Shown here: positions 36,083 to 45,993 of the stretch, one piece after another
How the letters are laid out: every line of letters starts with the position of its first letter
Numbering within the stretch: position 1 is the first letter of the stretch
Translations under genes and position numbers: made by a program
Source: Halopseudomonas formosensis
GTDB lineage: Bacteria; Pseudomonadota; Gammaproteobacteria; Pseudomonadales; Pseudomonadaceae
Assembly: GCF_900115905.1 (NCBI RefSeq)
Contig: NZ_FOYD01000008.1
Coordinates: 93,853-157,852, forward strand
Length of the DNA stretch: 64,000 nt
Reading direction: 5' to 3'
The notes under the pieces: generated by a model
Seen by the model: the letters and a program-made list of their open reading frames with translations, nothing else
What the model was told of the DNA's origin: nothing
Database searches by the model: none

Positions 36083-36440
36083 AAGCTCAAGGGGAGTTTT
36101 CACTCCCCCTAATGGTTTCTTGTTATTGTTTTCTGAGCTGTTTCTTGTTCTTTTTGGCTGGGCGACAGTGCCACCCTGTGAACCCATCCCGGGTTGCCTA
36201 AAGCAAGCGGATTGCTTTGGATGCGCAGGAACAGCTCTGGTCAATCTGACATCGGTCCGGTGGGTTGCTCTGGCAACTTTTATTCTTCTCGGTCCAATCG
36301 AACATTATGTTCGCCGGCTGGAGGTTTCCCATTCTCCAAAAAAATCAGTTTGCTGCACTCGCACGTTTTGTTCTTGTTATGTGTGGAGCTGAATCTTGTT
36401 CTTGTTATGGGGTACTGCCTGGTTTTTATTTTTGTTCTGC
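36083..36440 (-). ncRNA. crcZ: CrcZ-like small RNA (Hfq/Crc decoy)
   Basis: This AT-rich, gene-free stretch between cbrB and pcnB has the position of CrcZ in Pseudomonas. It is read on the minus strand from about 36440, 12 bp beyond a sigma54 promoter, to the terminator stem GGGGAG/CTCCCC at 36091-36108. It carries five A-rich motifs of AANAANAA type, near 36423-36438, 36395-36408, 36365-36381, 36138-36157 and 36115-36135. Small hairpins fill the middle (for example AAAGCAA/TTGCTTT at 36200-36218 and GTTGC/GCAAC at 36264-36277). CrcZ titrates Hfq/Crc and relieves catabolite repression when CbrAB is active. The exact ends are inferred. Confidence 0.9.
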
Positions 36441-36449
36441 CAATAACAA

Positions 36450-36465
36450 AGCACTTGCCGTGCCA
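36450..36465 (-). promoter_or_regulatory. sigma54 promoter of crcZ
   Basis: On the minus strand TGGCACGGCAAGTGCT (36465 down to 36450) matches the sigma54 consensus TGGCACG-N4-TTGCW, with GG and GC at the required -24 and -12 spacing. It lies about 12 bp before the first A-rich motif of crcZ and downstream of the CbrB-type sites. Confidence 0.88.
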
Positions 36466-36539
36466 GTTTTTGAAATGCCTTTAAAATCAGTGGCTTGCGA
36501 TTATATGTGGGGCTGGTGGGCGGAACGCGAGGAGGGAAG

Positions 36540-36617
36540 TGTTACCGTTCGCCCCGTGAAAGTGTTACCGGGTGTGGGGCGAAGGTAACAGTTTGTGCGG
36601 TAACACTCGGGGTAACA
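36540..36617 (-). promoter_or_regulatory. CbrB upstream activating sequence for crcZ
   Basis: Five copies of a six-base half site lie between the cbrB stop and the sigma54 promoter. They are TGTTAC at 36540-36545 and 36563-36568, and GTAACA at 36585-36590, 36600-36605 and 36612-36617. The pair at 36563 and 36585 is separated by 16 bp. They lie roughly 100-178 bp upstream of the crcZ start, the normal range for an enhancer-binding protein. TGTTAC/GTAACA inverted repeats are, as I recall, the known CbrB recognition sequence. Confidence 0.82.
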
Positions 36618-36628
36618 GGGCGGCGGGC

Positions 36629-38020
36629 TCAGCTGGTGGTCTTCTTGCGTGGAATGCCCAGGCGTTGACGGCGCTCCCAGAGACATTTGCGGCTGATGCC
36701 CAGCTTGTTGGCCAGCTCGGTTTCGGTCATGTGCTCCTGGTGTTCCAGCACGAAATGCTGGAAGTAGTCTTCCAGTGAGAGGTTTTCCGCCGGCTCGGTA
36801 CTGCTGGTCTCCGGCCCGCGCATGGATTCCAGCGCGGTGGCGGCGTAGGAGCTGCGTTCCTGGCCGATGTCGGGTTCGATGCCCAGCAGGTCCGGGGTGA
36901 TCTCATCTTCGTCACAGAGGATGGCCGCACGCTCGACCGCATTTTCCAGCTCCCGCACGTTGCCCGGCCAGCGATAGCGACGGATGGCCTCGGCGGCTTC
37001 CGGGCTGAAGTGCAGGGACGGCAGATTCATGCCGGCCCCGATTCGGGCGAGCAGAGCCTGGGCAATCAGCATGACGTCGTCGCCACGTTCGCGCAGCGGC
37101 GGCAGCTGCAGCTCGATCACGTTGAGGCGGTAGTAGAGGTCCTCGCGGAACAGGCCCTGGTGCGCCAGTGCCTTGAGGTCCCTGTGGGTGGCGGCCACCA
37201 GCCGCACATCGACCTTCTGCGACTGGACCGAGCCGACGCGGCGGATCTCGCTTTCCTGCAGTACCCGCAGCAGCCTGGCCTGGGCCTCCAGGGGCAGCTC
37301 GCCGATCTCGTCGAGGAACAGGGTACCGCCGTTGGCGGCTTCCACCAGGCCGGTACGGCCGGCGACCGCGCCGGTAAAGGCGCCCTTTTCGTGTCCGAAC
37401 AGCTCGGATTCGATAAGGGTTTCCGGAATCGCCGCACAGTTCACCGAGATCATCGGCGCATGGGCCCGGGGGGAGTTCTCGTGCAGGGCGCGGGCGACCA
37501 GTTCCTTGCCGGTGCCGGATTCGCCGCGGATCAGTACCGTGGACATGGTCGGCGCCACCTTGCGGATGCGCTTGAACAGGGTCTGCATGGCCGGGCTGGC
37601 GCCGATGATGCCCATGTCCTGTGGGCCCTCTGCGGCGACGGGGGCTTCACGCTCGGTCTGCTCGGGTTGACGGTTGGTTTCGATGATGCGGGCCACTGCC
37701 TGCAGCATCTCGTCATGGTCGAAGGGCTTGGCGATGTAATCCACCGCGCCCAGCTTCATCGAATCCACCGCCGAGCGCAGGCTGGCATAACTGGTCATGA
37801 TGAGTACCGGCGTGCTGGCGGCCAGGCGGATCAGCTCGGTACCGGGCTCGCCCGGCAGACGCAGGTCACTGATGATCAGATCGAAGTCATCCAGGTCGTA
37901 GCTCTCTACGGCCTCATGCACGGCACCCGCCTCGCTGACCTGGTAGTGGTGGCGCTCCAGCAACCGCCGTAAAGCGGAACGGATGATGGGTTCGTCTTCA
38001 ACAACCAGAATATGCGACAT
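36629..38020 (-). CDS. cbrB: NtrC-family response regulator CbrB
   Basis: CbrB is the sigma54 activator of the CbrAB system, which adjusts carbon/nitrogen use and drives crcZ. The 463-residue protein has a receiver domain (1-120) with the phospho-acceptor Asp in [10 protein letters not shown] and Lys in YIAKPF. A sigma54 AAA+ domain follows (about 140-370) with Walker A GESGTGKE, the GAFTGA loop that contacts sigma54, and [10 protein letters not shown] Fis-type helix-turn-helix ends the protein (about 425-458). cbrA lies 68 bp upstream; its own target sites begin 12 bp past its stop. Confidence 0.97.
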   Translation of the reverse strand: MSHILVVEDEPIIRSALRRLLERHHYQVSEAGAVHEAVESYDLDDFDLIISDLRLPGEPGTELIRLAASTPVLIMTSYASLRSAVDSMKLGAVDYIAKPFDHDEMLQAVARIIETNRQPEQTEREAPVAAEGPQDMGIIGASPAMQTLFKRIRKVAPTMSTVLIRGESGTGKELVARALHENSPRAHAPMISVNCAAIPETLIESELFGHEKGAFTGAVAGRTGLVEAANGGTLFLDEIGELPLEAQARLLRVLQESEIRRVGSVQSQKVDVRLVAATHRDLKALAHQGLFREDLYYRLNVIELQLPPLRERGDDVMLIAQALLARIGAGMNLPSLHFSPEAAEAIRRYRWPGNVRELENAVERAAILCDEDEITPDLLGIEPDIGQERSSYAATALESMRGPETSSTEPAENLSLEDYFQHFVLEHQEHMTETELANKLGISRKCLWERRQRLGIPRKKTTS

Positions 38021-38088
38021 ATCTACCTCTTGCGATTGCTTCCGCGGGTCAGGGCTGCGACGAGCTGCCGGGTATGTTGCGGCGCCCG

Positions 38089-41043
38089 TCAGTCAGCATT
38101 GTCCGGCGCGGAAGAACCGGAACTAAAGACGCCGTGGCGGGGCAGGGTGATGGTGAACCTGGTCCCCCGCCGCGTGGCGTCATCGATTGGGCTGTCTACA
38201 GTGATTTGACCATAATGCTCCTCGACTATCGAGTACACCAGGGCCAGTCCCAGCCCGGTGCCCTTGCCGGGCGCCTTGGTGGTGAAGAACGGTTCGAACA
38301 GACGATCCTTGAGTGTCTGATCAATGCCGCTGCCCTGATCTTCCACTATCCACAGTATCTGATGTTCGTCCTGAATGGTCCGGATGGTGACCTGGTCACC
38401 ATCGTTGCTGGCATCCCGGGCGTTGCCCAGCAGATTGATCATTACTTGGGCCAGGCGCTGGCTGTCGCCAGCCACGCGGTGGGACGCGTCGCACAGGTTA
38501 ACATACTTCACGTCCGGGCCCCTGCGGCTGAGCGACAACAGGTGGATGGCCTCGTTGGTGCATGCCTCGAGGTCGACCGCGTCTTCGGCGTTGTAGTGGC
38601 GGCTGCCGACATGGGCGAAGTTGACCAGCGACTGCACGATGCGTGACACCCGTCGGGTCTGGTCGAGAATCTGCTCGGCGGCTTCGTGGATTTCCGGCTG
38701 CTCGGACTCCTCGCGCAGGTTCTGTGCCAGGCAGGCGATGCCGGTGATGGGGTTGCCGATCTCGTGGGCCACGCCGGCGGCCAGGCGACCGATGGAGGCC
38801 AGGCGTTCCGAGTGCACCAGCTCCTCTTCCAGCAGCTGGGTTTCGGTCTGATCCTCGATCAGCAACACCAGGCCGCCACGGGCATTGCCCGGTTCGTCGA
38901 TGGCGGCCTTGTGCAGGCTGAGCCAGTGGGTATTGCCGTCGATGATCAGTTTCTGCTTGTAAAGGTGGGCCGATTCATCGGCGACGAACTGCAGCAGCAG
39001 CTGGTTCCAGGGCGCGGGCAGGCTTTCCAGGCGGGAGCCGACCACGCCGTCCGCCTCGACCCCGGTCAGCGCCTGCAGGGCCCGGTTCCACATCAGGATC
39101 TCGTTGTCCTCGGCCAGGGAACAGACGCCCATCGGCAGGTCCTGCAGGGTCTGGCGGTGATAGCGGCGCAGCGCATCCAGCTCGGCGGCCAGACCGGTAA
39201 GGCGCGAATGATAGTCCTCCAGCCGGTTCTCGATGAAGTGGATGTCCTCGGTGACGTAGCCCCGGGTGATCTTGAACGGCAGGAAGGTTTCGATCATGTC
39301 CTGGGCTACCGCCGGACCCATCAACCCCGAGAGGTTGGCCTCCAGGCGGTCGCGCAGGCGGCGCAGGGCGTAGGGGCGGCGCTCATCCAGCGGCAGCTTG
39401 AGGTCGCGCAGGGCCTGCTCCACTTCCTGCTGTGCTGCCCGGTTGCCCAGGGGCTTGGCCAGCTGCTGGGCAAACTCCTGGGGCGAGCTGGCCACCAGTT
39501 CCATGCGCTGGGGGCGGCGCACGTTGTCCACCAGACAGGCTTCGGCAGCACTGACCTCCTCGGCGGAGCGCTGGGTGAACAGCGAAACCAGGGTGAACAC
39601 CATGATATTGGTCGCCAGCGAGGCGATGGCAGCGATATGCCAGGATTCCTCGTCGAAGGTCAGCTGCACCTGCAACACCTGCAGCATATCGATGCCGGTG
39701 AACAGGGGCAGCAGCAGGGTTACGGCCCACACCAGCATGCCGGCTACCAGGCCGCCGATGAACCCCCGATGGTTGGCCTGGGGCCAGTAGAGCACCGACA
39801 GCGCCCCCGGCAGGAACTGCACGGTGGCGACAAAGGAAGTGATGCCCAGGTTGGACAGGTGCTGGTCGGTGCCCAGCAGCCGGTAGAAGGCATAGCTGGC
39901 CATGATGATGGCGGCAATCAGGCCGCGCCGGGTCCACAGCAGCCAGCGGTAGATGTTGTTGTCCGCGCTGGGCTGGTACACCGGCAGAACCATGTGGTTG
40001 AGCACCATGCCCGACAGCGCCAGGGTGACCACTATGATCAGACCGCTGGCGGCCGATATGCCACCGATGAAGGCTACCAGGGTCAGCCAGTTCGCGCCCG
40101 ACGACACGCCCAGGGCCAGGGTGAAGTATTCGGCGTTGGTCGGCACGTTCAGATACAGGCCGGCCCAGAGGATCGGCGGGACTGCCAGGCTCATCAGCAG
40201 CAGGAACAGCGGCAGTCCCCAGCTGGCGGTACTCAGTGCCCGCGGGTTGAGATTCTCGGTGAAGGCCATGTGATACATGTGCGGCATGACGATGGCGGCG
40301 GCGAAGAACACCAGCAGCAGGGTGCGCCAGGGACCTTCCTGCAACGGGCTGTGCAGGGTCTTCAGTGCTTCCTGGTTGTGGCTCAGCCACAGCTCCAGCC
40401 CGGCGGGGCCTTCGAAGACCACGAACAGTGCGTACAGCCCGACTGCCGACAGGCAAACCAGCTTGACCACGGACTCGAAGGCGATGGCGAACACCAGCCC
40501 CTCGTGCTTTTCCCGGGCCGAAATATGGCGGGCGCCGAACAGGATGGCGAACAGCACGATCAGCAGGCAGAAGCCGAAGGCCACCGGATGCTGACCCGGC
40601 TCCAGGGTGAGTATCTGCACCGAATCGGTCACCGCCTGGATCTGCAGCGCCAGCAGCGGCAGCATGCTCAGCAGCATGAACAGGGTCGTCAGGGTGCCGG
40701 CCCAGGTGCTGCGGAAGCGGAAGGCGAACAGGTCTGCCAGGGACGACAGCTGGTAGGTGCGGGTGATGCGCAGTATCGGGTTGAGCAGCACCGGCGCCAG
40801 CAGGAAGGCGCCGCAGACGCCAAGGTAGTACGTCAGGAATCCGTAACCGTACTGATAGGCCAGACCGACAGTGCCATAGAAGGCCCAGGCGCTGGCATAG
40901 ACGCCAATCGACAGGGTGTAGATGGCCGGGTGACGCACCAGTGAACGCGGCAGAATGCCCCGCTCGGTGGCCCAGGCCACGCTGAAAAGCAGGACGAGGT
41001 AGAGAACGCTGAGCAGTATCAGCAGGCTGAGTTCAAAGCTCAT
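38089..41043 (-). CDS. cbrA: Sensor histidine kinase CbrA
   Basis: CbrA is the large membrane sensor kinase partner of CbrB. The 984-residue protein has an N-terminal SLC5/solute-symporter-like region with about 13 transmembrane segments (about 1-500). A linker, a PAS-like domain (about 630-740), a HisKA domain with the phospho-His in [12 protein letters not shown], and a HATPase domain follow. The HATPase N box is [11 protein letters not shown] and the G boxes are EDQGSGID and [13 protein letters not shown] use ATG 41043 after AGGGAC; it overlaps the cbrX stop by 11 bp. The transporter-like part may sense or move histidine, as described in other pseudomonads. Confidence 0.97.
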   Translation of the reverse strand: MSFELSLLILLSVLYLVLLFSVAWATERGILPRSLVRHPAIYTLSIGVYASAWAFYGTVGLAYQYGYGFLTYYLGVCGAFLLAPVLLNPILRITRTYQLSSLADLFAFRFRSTWAGTLTTLFMLLSMLPLLALQIQAVTDSVQILTLEPGQHPVAFGFCLLIVLFAILFGARHISAREKHEGLVFAIAFESVVKLVCLSAVGLYALFVVFEGPAGLELWLSHNQEALKTLHSPLQEGPWRTLLLVFFAAAIVMPHMYHMAFTENLNPRALSTASWGLPLFLLLMSLAVPPILWAGLYLNVPTNAEYFTLALGVSSGANWLTLVAFIGGISAASGLIIVVTLALSGMVLNHMVLPVYQPSADNNIYRWLLWTRRGLIAAIIMASYAFYRLLGTDQHLSNLGITSFVATVQFLPGALSVLYWPQANHRGFIGGLVAGMLVWAVTLLLPLFTGIDMLQVLQVQLTFDEESWHIAAIASLATNIMVFTLVSLFTQRSAEEVSAAEACLVDNVRRPQRMELVASSPQEFAQQLAKPLGNRAAQQEVEQALRDLKLPLDERRPYALRRLRDRLEANLSGLMGPAVAQDMIETFLPFKITRGYVTEDIHFIENRLEDYHSRLTGLAAELDALRRYHRQTLQDLPMGVCSLAEDNEILMWNRALQALTGVEADGVVGSRLESLPAPWNQLLLQFVADESAHLYKQKLIIDGNTHWLSLHKAAIDEPGNARGGLVLLIEDQTETQLLEEELVHSERLASIGRLAAGVAHEIGNPITGIACLAQNLREESEQPEIHEAAEQILDQTRRVSRIVQSLVNFAHVGSRHYNAEDAVDLEACTNEAIHLLSLSRRGPDVKYVNLCDASHRVAGDSQRLAQVMINLLGNARDASNDGDQVTIRTIQDEHQILWIVEDQGSGIDQTLKDRLFEPFFTTKAPGKGTGLGLALVYSIVEEHYGQITVDSPIDDATRRGTRFTITLPRHGVFSSGSSAPDNAD

Positions 41044-41209
41044 CGGTGTCCCTTGGGCTCTGCAGCAGCATGCCGGCAATGATCAGGATCAGCCAGAGTA
41101 CATAGGGACGGTACCAGGCACCCATGGGCTCTATCCACCAGTCCATGATGGCCGGTGAGAACAGGTAGATGCCGATGACCAGCAGCAGCACCAGTCGGTA
41201 GATATACAT
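41033..41209 (-). CDS. cbrX: Small membrane protein CbrX
   Basis: This 58-residue protein starts at ATG 41209 after GAGGA. It has two hydrophobic segments (about 4-20 and 35-50) linked by a Trp-rich loop (MDWWIEPMGAWYRPYV). Its stop overlaps the cbrA start by 11 bp, so translation of cbrA is probably coupled to it. A small membrane gene upstream of cbrA has been named cbrX in other pseudomonads; its biochemical role is unclear to me. Confidence 0.8.
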   Translation of the reverse strand: MYIYRLVLLLVIGIYLFSPAIMDWWIEPMGAWYRPYVLWLILIIAGMLLQSPRDTDEL

Positions 41210-41260
41210 GGGAGTTGTCCTCGAACGCTGCACCGATGGTAATCAGGCCGGCTGGGCTTG

Positions 41261-42157
41261 TCACCCCTGCAGGGTGGTCGGGTCGAGGATCTGCCTGGTG
41301 GCGGGCAGGCTGTCCGGACACCAGTGCTCGACTGCCCAGGCCAGCTGCTCGTCCACCGGGGCGCGGCGCAGCTCGTCAGGAACCGCGGGCAGCAGAAGGC
41401 GCAGTGCCCGGAACAGCGTCTCGGCGGCCTGGTCGGCCTCCAGGGGCGTGGAACCCAGGCGTTTGCTGAGCTTTTCGCCATCACGGCGCATGATCAGCGG
41501 CACGTGCAGATAGCGCGGAGCGGGCTGCTGCAGCAGATGATAGAGCCACAGCTGGCGTGGCGTGGAGTCCAGGAGGTCGGCTCCGCGAACGATGTCGGTC
41601 ACCCCTTGGGCGATATCGTCCATGACTACTGCCAGCTGGTAGGCGATAATGCCGTCGCGGCGGCGGATGATGAAGTCGCCGCAGCTGCTCTTCAGCGACT
41701 GACTGACCTGGCCCTGCAGGCGATCGACGAAACTCAGGGGGCGGTCATCCACCCTGATGCGCACGGCGTGGTCCGGGGCAAAGCGGAGCCGGCGCGTACG
41801 GCAGGTACCGGGGTAGACGCCATCATGGGCGATGATCTCCCGGCGCGGGCAATTGCAGTAATAGGCCAGATCGCTGTCGAGCCATTGCTCGATGGTGTGC
41901 TGGTAGTAATCCAGCCGCTCGCTCTGGTAGAGGACCTCGCCATCCCAGTGCAGGCCATAGCTGTGCAGCGTGTGAAGTATGTGCGCAGCGGCCCCGGGGA
42001 GGTTGCGGGGGGTATCCAGATCTTCCATGCGCACCAGCCAGGTGCCACCCTGATGACGGGCATCCAGATAACTGGCGACGGCAGCGAGCAGCGAGCCGAA
42101 ATGCAGAAAGCCACTGGGGGTGGGAGCGAAGCGGCCTATGTAACCGGAGGCAGGCAT
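41261..42157 (-). CDS. gluQ: Glutamyl-Q tRNA(Asp) synthetase GluQ
   Basis: GluQ attaches glutamate to queuosine at the wobble position of tRNA-Asp. The 298-residue protein is a truncated glutamyl-tRNA synthetase catalytic core. It has RFAPTPSGFLHFGS (the HIGH-type motif) at residues 9-22, a zinc knuckle CNC...Y...C (about 97-119), and the KMSKS-like GEKLSKRLG near 229. It has no anticodon-binding domain, as expected for the family. It lies between dksA and cbrX on the same strand, as in other Pseudomonas. Confidence 0.96.
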   Translation of the reverse strand: MPASGYIGRFAPTPSGFLHFGSLLAAVASYLDARHQGGTWLVRMEDLDTPRNLPGAAAHILHTLHSYGLHWDGEVLYQSERLDYYQHTIEQWLDSDLAYYCNCPRREIIAHDGVYPGTCRTRRLRFAPDHAVRIRVDDRPLSFVDRLQGQVSQSLKSSCGDFIIRRRDGIIAYQLAVVMDDIAQGVTDIVRGADLLDSTPRQLWLYHLLQQPAPRYLHVPLIMRRDGEKLSKRLGSTPLEADQAAETLFRALRLLLPAVPDELRRAPVDEQLAWAVEHWCPDSLPATRQILDPTTLQG

Positions 42158-42219
42158 GGGGCGGATTCAGTGGCAGACAGCGCAGAAGCGGGCTGCCTGC
42201 CAGGTGACAGGCGCGGGAA

Positions 42220-42663
42220 TCAACCGCCGATCTGCTTTTCCTTGATCTCGGCCAGGGTCTTGCAGTCGATGCACAGGGTGGCCGTGGGGCGGGCTTCCAG
42301 ACGGCGGATACCGATTTCCACGCCGCAGGAGTCGCAGTAGCCGTAGTCGTCATCCTCGATGCGCTGCAGCGTCTGATCGATCTTCTTGATCAGCTTGCGC
42401 TCGCGGTCACGGGTGCGCAGCTCGAGGCTGAACTCTTCTTCCTGGCTGGCGCGGTCCGCCGGATCGGGGAAGTTGGCGGCCTCGTCCTGCATGTAGGACA
42501 CAGTGCGGTCAACTTCTTCCATCAGTTCGCGCTTCCAGCTGTTCAGGATGTCAGCGAAATGGGCGAGCTGACGCTCGTTCATGTACTCCTCGCCTTTCTC
42601 TTCCTTGTAGGGAACAAAGCCGCGAATCAACAATGCGTTTTTTTCTTTGGTATTGCTGGGCAT
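42220..42663 (-). CDS. dksA: RNA polymerase-binding transcription factor DksA
   Basis: DksA binds the RNA polymerase secondary channel and with ppGpp carries out the stringent response, including repression of rRNA promoters such as those at the right end of this window. The 147-residue protein has the coiled-coil region with the [12 protein letters not shown] tip (about 70-82). A four-Cys zinc finger (CDSCG...CIDC, about 113-137) follows. ATG 42663 has GAGG upstream. It is divergent from the aminotransferase gene across a 287-bp gap. Confidence 0.97.
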   Translation of the reverse strand: MPSNTKEKNALLIRGFVPYKEEKGEEYMNERQLAHFADILNSWKRELMEEVDRTVSYMQDEAANFPDPADRASQEEEFSLELRTRDRERKLIKKIDQTLQRIEDDDYGYCDSCGVEIGIRRLEARPTATLCIDCKTLAEIKEKQIGG

Positions 42664-42950
42664 AGACAGCCTCACTCTTAGCTCAATCATCCTGTGCCAG
42701 GTCGTAAACCTTGTGCGGACCGGCGGGGGTGCGGCCTGTGGCCTGCAAGCGGGCAAAGCTACCAGAACGTGAACGACCGCGCTACTTTTTGCCGATGCTC
42801 GCCCGGGCTGCACGATTTCAGCATAGCCCGAAAGACCATGCTCGTGGGGATTCGACCGCTTCGGATCGCCGGCGTTCGCGCGGCGGAACATTATCTGTGC
42901 AACCACGGTATCATGGACGCTTTTGTCGCCCTGCGGGGCAGAGGTAGAGC

Positions 42951-44129
42951 ATGGTTGAACGGCGCTGGGCACGGCGGATCGGTGAAATAGAACCCTTTCA
43001 TGTCATGGCCGTGCTGGACAGGGCCAAGGCGCTGCAGGCGGCTGGCCACGATGTCATTCACATGGAGATCGGGGAGCCGGATTTCGGTACCCCCGAGCCC
43101 ATCATGCGAGCGGCCCAGGCAGCTTTGAATGCCGGGCATACCAGCTACACCCCGACACTGGGGCTGCCGGAGCTGCGCGAGGCCATCGCCGGCTTCTATC
43201 AGCGACGTTACGGGGTGGACCTGGACCCGCAGCGGGTGATCATCACCCCGGGCGGCTCCGGTGCGCTGCTGCTGGTCAGCGCGTTGCTGGTGGATGCCGG
43301 TAGCAAGGTACTGATGGCGGACCCCGCCTACCCCTGCAACCGCCACTTCATGCGCCTGGTCGAGGGAGCGGCGAAGCTTATCCCCACCGGGCCGGAGAGT
43401 GCCTATCAGCTGACCCCGGAACTGATCGAGCAGCACTGGGACGCGGACAGCGTCGCGGTGCTCAGCGCGTCGCCGGCCAACCCTTCGGGCAGCGTGCTGA
43501 GTCGCGCACAGTTGCAGGGGCTGGCGCAGGTCACGGCCGGTCTGGGCGGCGAGCTGATCGTCGACGAGATCTACCATGGTCTGACCTATGGTTGTGATGC
43601 CGCCAGCGTGCTGGAGGTGGCACCGGATGCCTGGGTGCTGAACAGCTTCTCCAAGTACTTCGGCATGACCGGCTGGCGCCTGGGCTGGCTGATTGCACCC
43701 CTGGATGCGGTGCCGGAGCTGGAGAAGCTGGCGCAGAACTACTACATCTGCGCGCCCCATCTGGCCCAGCAGGCGGCACTGGCCGCCTTCAGCGAGGATA
43801 CTCTGGCCATCTGCGAGCAGCGGCGCGAAGCCTTCCATCGGCGCCGGGACTTCCTGCTGCCGGCGCTGCGGGAGCTGGGGTTCGTCATTCCGCATACACC
43901 CGAAGGCGCCTTCTATCTGTATGCCGATGTCAGCGGCTTCGGTGGCGACAGCCAGCGCCTGTGCCAGCATCTGATCGAAACCGAGCATCTGGCCATCACC
44001 CCCGGCCTGGACTTCGGCCATCATCGAGCGGCCGAACATGTCCGCCTGGCGTATACCGCCGATGTACCGCGGCTGGAGCAGGCCGTTGAGCGTCTGCAGC
44101 GGGGGCTGCGGAGCTGGCGCCGATGCTGA
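42951..44129 (+). CDS. PLP-dependent class I/II aminotransferase
   Basis: This 392-residue fold-type I aminotransferase has the Lys that binds pyridoxal phosphate in [16 protein letters not shown] (about residue 236). Other family motifs are IGEPDFGTP near 38, the Asn in ASPANPSG near 174, and the C-terminal Arg region near 363. The substrate cannot be fixed from sequence; it is in the AspC/AlaC-like subgroup found beside dksA in Pseudomonas. AGAGG precedes ATG 42951. Its stop overlaps the sfsA start by 7 bp, so the two are coupled. Confidence 0.92.
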   Translation: MVERRWARRIGEIEPFHVMAVLDRAKALQAAGHDVIHMEIGEPDFGTPEPIMRAAQAALNAGHTSYTPTLGLPELREAIAGFYQRRYGVDLDPQRVIITPGGSGALLLVSALLVDAGSKVLMADPAYPCNRHFMRLVEGAAKLIPTGPESAYQLTPELIEQHWDADSVAVLSASPANPSGSVLSRAQLQGLAQVTAGLGGELIVDEIYHGLTYGCDAASVLEVAPDAWVLNSFSKYFGMTGWRLGWLIAPLDAVPELEKLAQNYYICAPHLAQQAALAAFSEDTLAICEQRREAFHRRRDFLLPALRELGFVIPHTPEGAFYLYADVSGFGGDSQRLCQHLIETEHLAITPGLDFGHHRAAEHVRLAYTADVPRLEQAVERLQRGLRSWRRC

Positions 44130-44839
44130 TTCCCTTTGCCCGGGAGCTTCAGGAAGCGACCCTGCTGCGCCGTTACAAGCGCTTTCTGGCGGATGTACGG
44201 CTTGCCGATGGCCACGAGCTGACCCTGCACTGTCCCAATACCGGTTCCATGCTCAACTGCGCCGAGCCCGGCAGCCGGGTGTGGGTGGACCTGCATCAAC
44301 GGCCGGGGCGCAAGCTGCCGGGCACCTGGGAGCTGGTGGAAACCGCGCCGGGGGAGCTGGCCTGCGTGCACAGTGCCCGGGCCAATGCGGTGGTGGCCGC
44401 CGGGCTGGAGGCCGGGCTGATCACGCCGCTGGCTGGTATTCAGGGTGTGCGTCGGGAAGTCACCCTGGCCGCCGGCGGCAGCCGGTTCGATTTCCTGCTC
44501 GGCGAGGGAGAGGACAGTTGGGTGGTTGAGGTCAAGAGCGTGACGCTCGCGCTGGGTGGAGGGCAGGGCGCCTTCCCCGATGCCGTGAGCCTGCGGGGGC
44601 AGAAACATCTGCGCGAGCTGATCGGTCTGGCCTGGTCCGGGCAGCGCAGCTGTCTGCTGTTCTGCGTGATGCACAGTGGCATACGGCGGGTGCGTCCGGC
44701 GGACGAGATCGATCCCGTATATGGTGAACTGCTGCGTCAGGCGCGGGCAGCGGGGGTGCTGGTGCTGGCCTGGTCAGTACTGCCGACGCCTTCCGGTCTG
44801 CAGCTGGCTGGCGAGCTGGCGGTGGACTGTCAGCCCTGA
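44123..44839 (+). CDS. sfsA: DNA/RNA nuclease SfsA
   Basis: SfsA was first linked to sugar fermentation control in E. coli and is now annotated as a nuclease family. The 238-residue protein has the conserved N-terminal RRYKRFLADV, CPNTGSM, the active-site region RFDFLL...VVEVKSVTLA (about 117-140), and a C-terminal DEIDPVYG. It is translationally coupled to the aminotransferase and overlaps the convergent Rieske gene by 10 bp. Confidence 0.94.
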   Translation: MLIPFARELQEATLLRRYKRFLADVRLADGHELTLHCPNTGSMLNCAEPGSRVWVDLHQRPGRKLPGTWELVETAPGELACVHSARANAVVAAGLEAGLITPLAGIQGVRREVTLAAGGSRFDFLLGEGEDSWVVEVKSVTLALGGGQGAFPDAVSLRGQKHLRELIGLAWSGQRSCLLFCVMHSGIRRVRPADEIDPVYGELLRQARAAGVLVLAWSVLPTPSGLQLAGELAVDCQP

Positions 44840-45168
44840 GGAAGGGCTGACAGCCACAACTGGCCATCGGCGAGACGGCAGGGGATGGGAGTGAGGCTGG
44901 CGCCGCTGCAGGGGCCGGCGACGCACTCCCCGGATTCGGGCAGGAAGAGGGCGCCATGGCTGGCGCACTGGATCAGGCGGCCACTTCGATCAAGGAACTG
45001 GTCGGGCACCCACTCCAGCGGGATGCCGCGGTGCGGACAGCTATTGCGGTAGACGTAGACCTGCTGGCCCTGGCGCACCGCGAACAGACGCTGGCCCCGG
45101 ACCTCGAAACCCTTGCTGCCGGGGTCTTCCAGCTCGTCCAGACGGCACAGGGCAATGGCATTACTCAC
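44830..45168 (-). CDS. Small Rieske (2Fe-2S) protein
   Basis: This 112-residue protein is a lone Rieske domain. It has the cluster ligands CPHRG (about residue 44-48) and CASHGA (about 67-72), two Cys and two His in the standard spacing. It could act as a ferredoxin-like electron donor, but no oxygenase partner lies nearby. I use GTG 45168, which overlaps the upstream repressor stop by 8 bp; a GTG at 45177 is the alternative. Being on the same strand and overlapping, it is probably co-transcribed with the TetR-type gene. Confidence 0.88.
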   Translation of the reverse strand: MSNAIALCRLDELEDPGSKGFEVRGQRLFAVRQGQQVYVYRNSCPHRGIPLEWVPDQFLDRSGRLIQCASHGALFLPESGECVAGPCSGASLTPIPCRLADGQLWLSALPQG

Positions 45169-45808
45169 GGGTTTCACCGATCAGCAGGGCCGGGCTGTAG
45201 CGCAGGGTGTCGAGGATGCCGCTGGCCAGCTGCTCGGCGCGCTCGGCCAGGGAATAGTCCTCCGGACGCAGCAGCCAGGTGTCCAGTATGCCGATCACCT
45301 GCGCCTGGATGCAGGCGGCGGCCATGGGCACATCCAGGCGTTCGGGCAGCTGTCCGCGGGCAATGGCATTGCGCAGTGAACCTTGCAGCTTGATCAGGGA
45401 CTGGCGTCGCAGTTCGCGCATGTGTTCACGCAGATCACACATGCGGTCGGTATACTCGCACTTGTGGAAGACGATCTCGTTGATGCGGCGGGTCGTCGGG
45501 TCCAGTTCGTTCTGGCGGAATATCTCGGTGAGCAGGACCTGCAGTTTGCCCAGGGGATCCTCCTCGTCCGCGTCCCGAGTGGCCTCATCCAGATGCTGGA
45601 TGGGCATGCGGGCCCGCAGCAACAGGGCGTCAAACAGTTCATCCTTGTTCTCGAAGTGCCAGTAGATGGCGCCCCGTGTCACCCCCGCCCGTTTGGCGAT
45701 ATCCGCCAGCGAGGTATGTGCCACCCCCTTGCGGGAAAAGCACAGCTCCGCCGCGTCTATGATCTGCGCGCGGGTTTCCAGGGCTTCCTGTTTGGTGCGT
45801 CTTGCCAT
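45161..45808 (-). CDS. ttgR: TetR/AcrR-family efflux repressor (TtgR-like)
   Basis: This 215-residue repressor is closest by eye to TtgR/SmeT/AcrR regulators. It begins MARRTKQEALETRAQIIDAA and has the TetR helix-turn-helix at about 33-56 (SLADIAKRAGVTRGAIYWHF). A ligand-binding domain contains RRINEIVFHKCEYTDRMC. I use ATG 45808, the family N-terminus; the 23-residue upstream extension is not conserved. It is divergent from the RND efflux operon, with its likely operator between the two promoters, so efflux substrates should induce both. Confidence 0.93.
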   Translation of the reverse strand: MARRTKQEALETRAQIIDAAELCFSRKGVAHTSLADIAKRAGVTRGAIYWHFENKDELFDALLLRARMPIQHLDEATRDADEEDPLGKLQVLLTEIFRQNELDPTTRRINEIVFHKCEYTDRMCDLREHMRELRRQSLIKLQGSLRNAIARGQLPERLDVPMAAACIQAQVIGILDTWLLRPEDYSLAERAEQLASGILDTLRYSPALLIGETRE

Positions 45809-45888
45809 TGGGTTCTCTAGTACTGCTGGCCGGGAAGGCTGCAACGGGAGGGAAAGTGTGTGATAAATGTTAACCAATGTGAAAACAA

Positions 45889-45912
45889 CTTACAAACATT
45901 CGTGAATGTAAG
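45889..45912. promoter_or_regulatory. TtgR-type operator and divergent promoters
   Basis: CTTACA (45889-45894) and TGTAAG (45907-45912) are inverted arms around a centre that closely resembles the TtgR operator (ACAAACA...TGAATGTAAG). It overlaps TTACAA-N17-TATCAT (45890-45918) for the efflux operon. On the minus strand it overlaps TTGTAA-N17-TAACAT (45895 to 45867) for the repressor gene. The repressor would therefore block both promoters. Confidence 0.82.
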
Positions 45913-45993
45913 TATCATTCCCAACCTGCCATAAGAACTCTTATTACACATCTGTATTGCGTTGATCGTAATGCCCGAAGAGGTGCCTCGCCC

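Noticed and set aside
36045..36588. Short plus-strand open frames (roughly 95-115 codons) in the cbrB-pcnB gap
   Set aside because: They overlap one another, lack good ribosome sites and show no protein-like sequence. The region is better explained as the crcZ RNA and its promoter.
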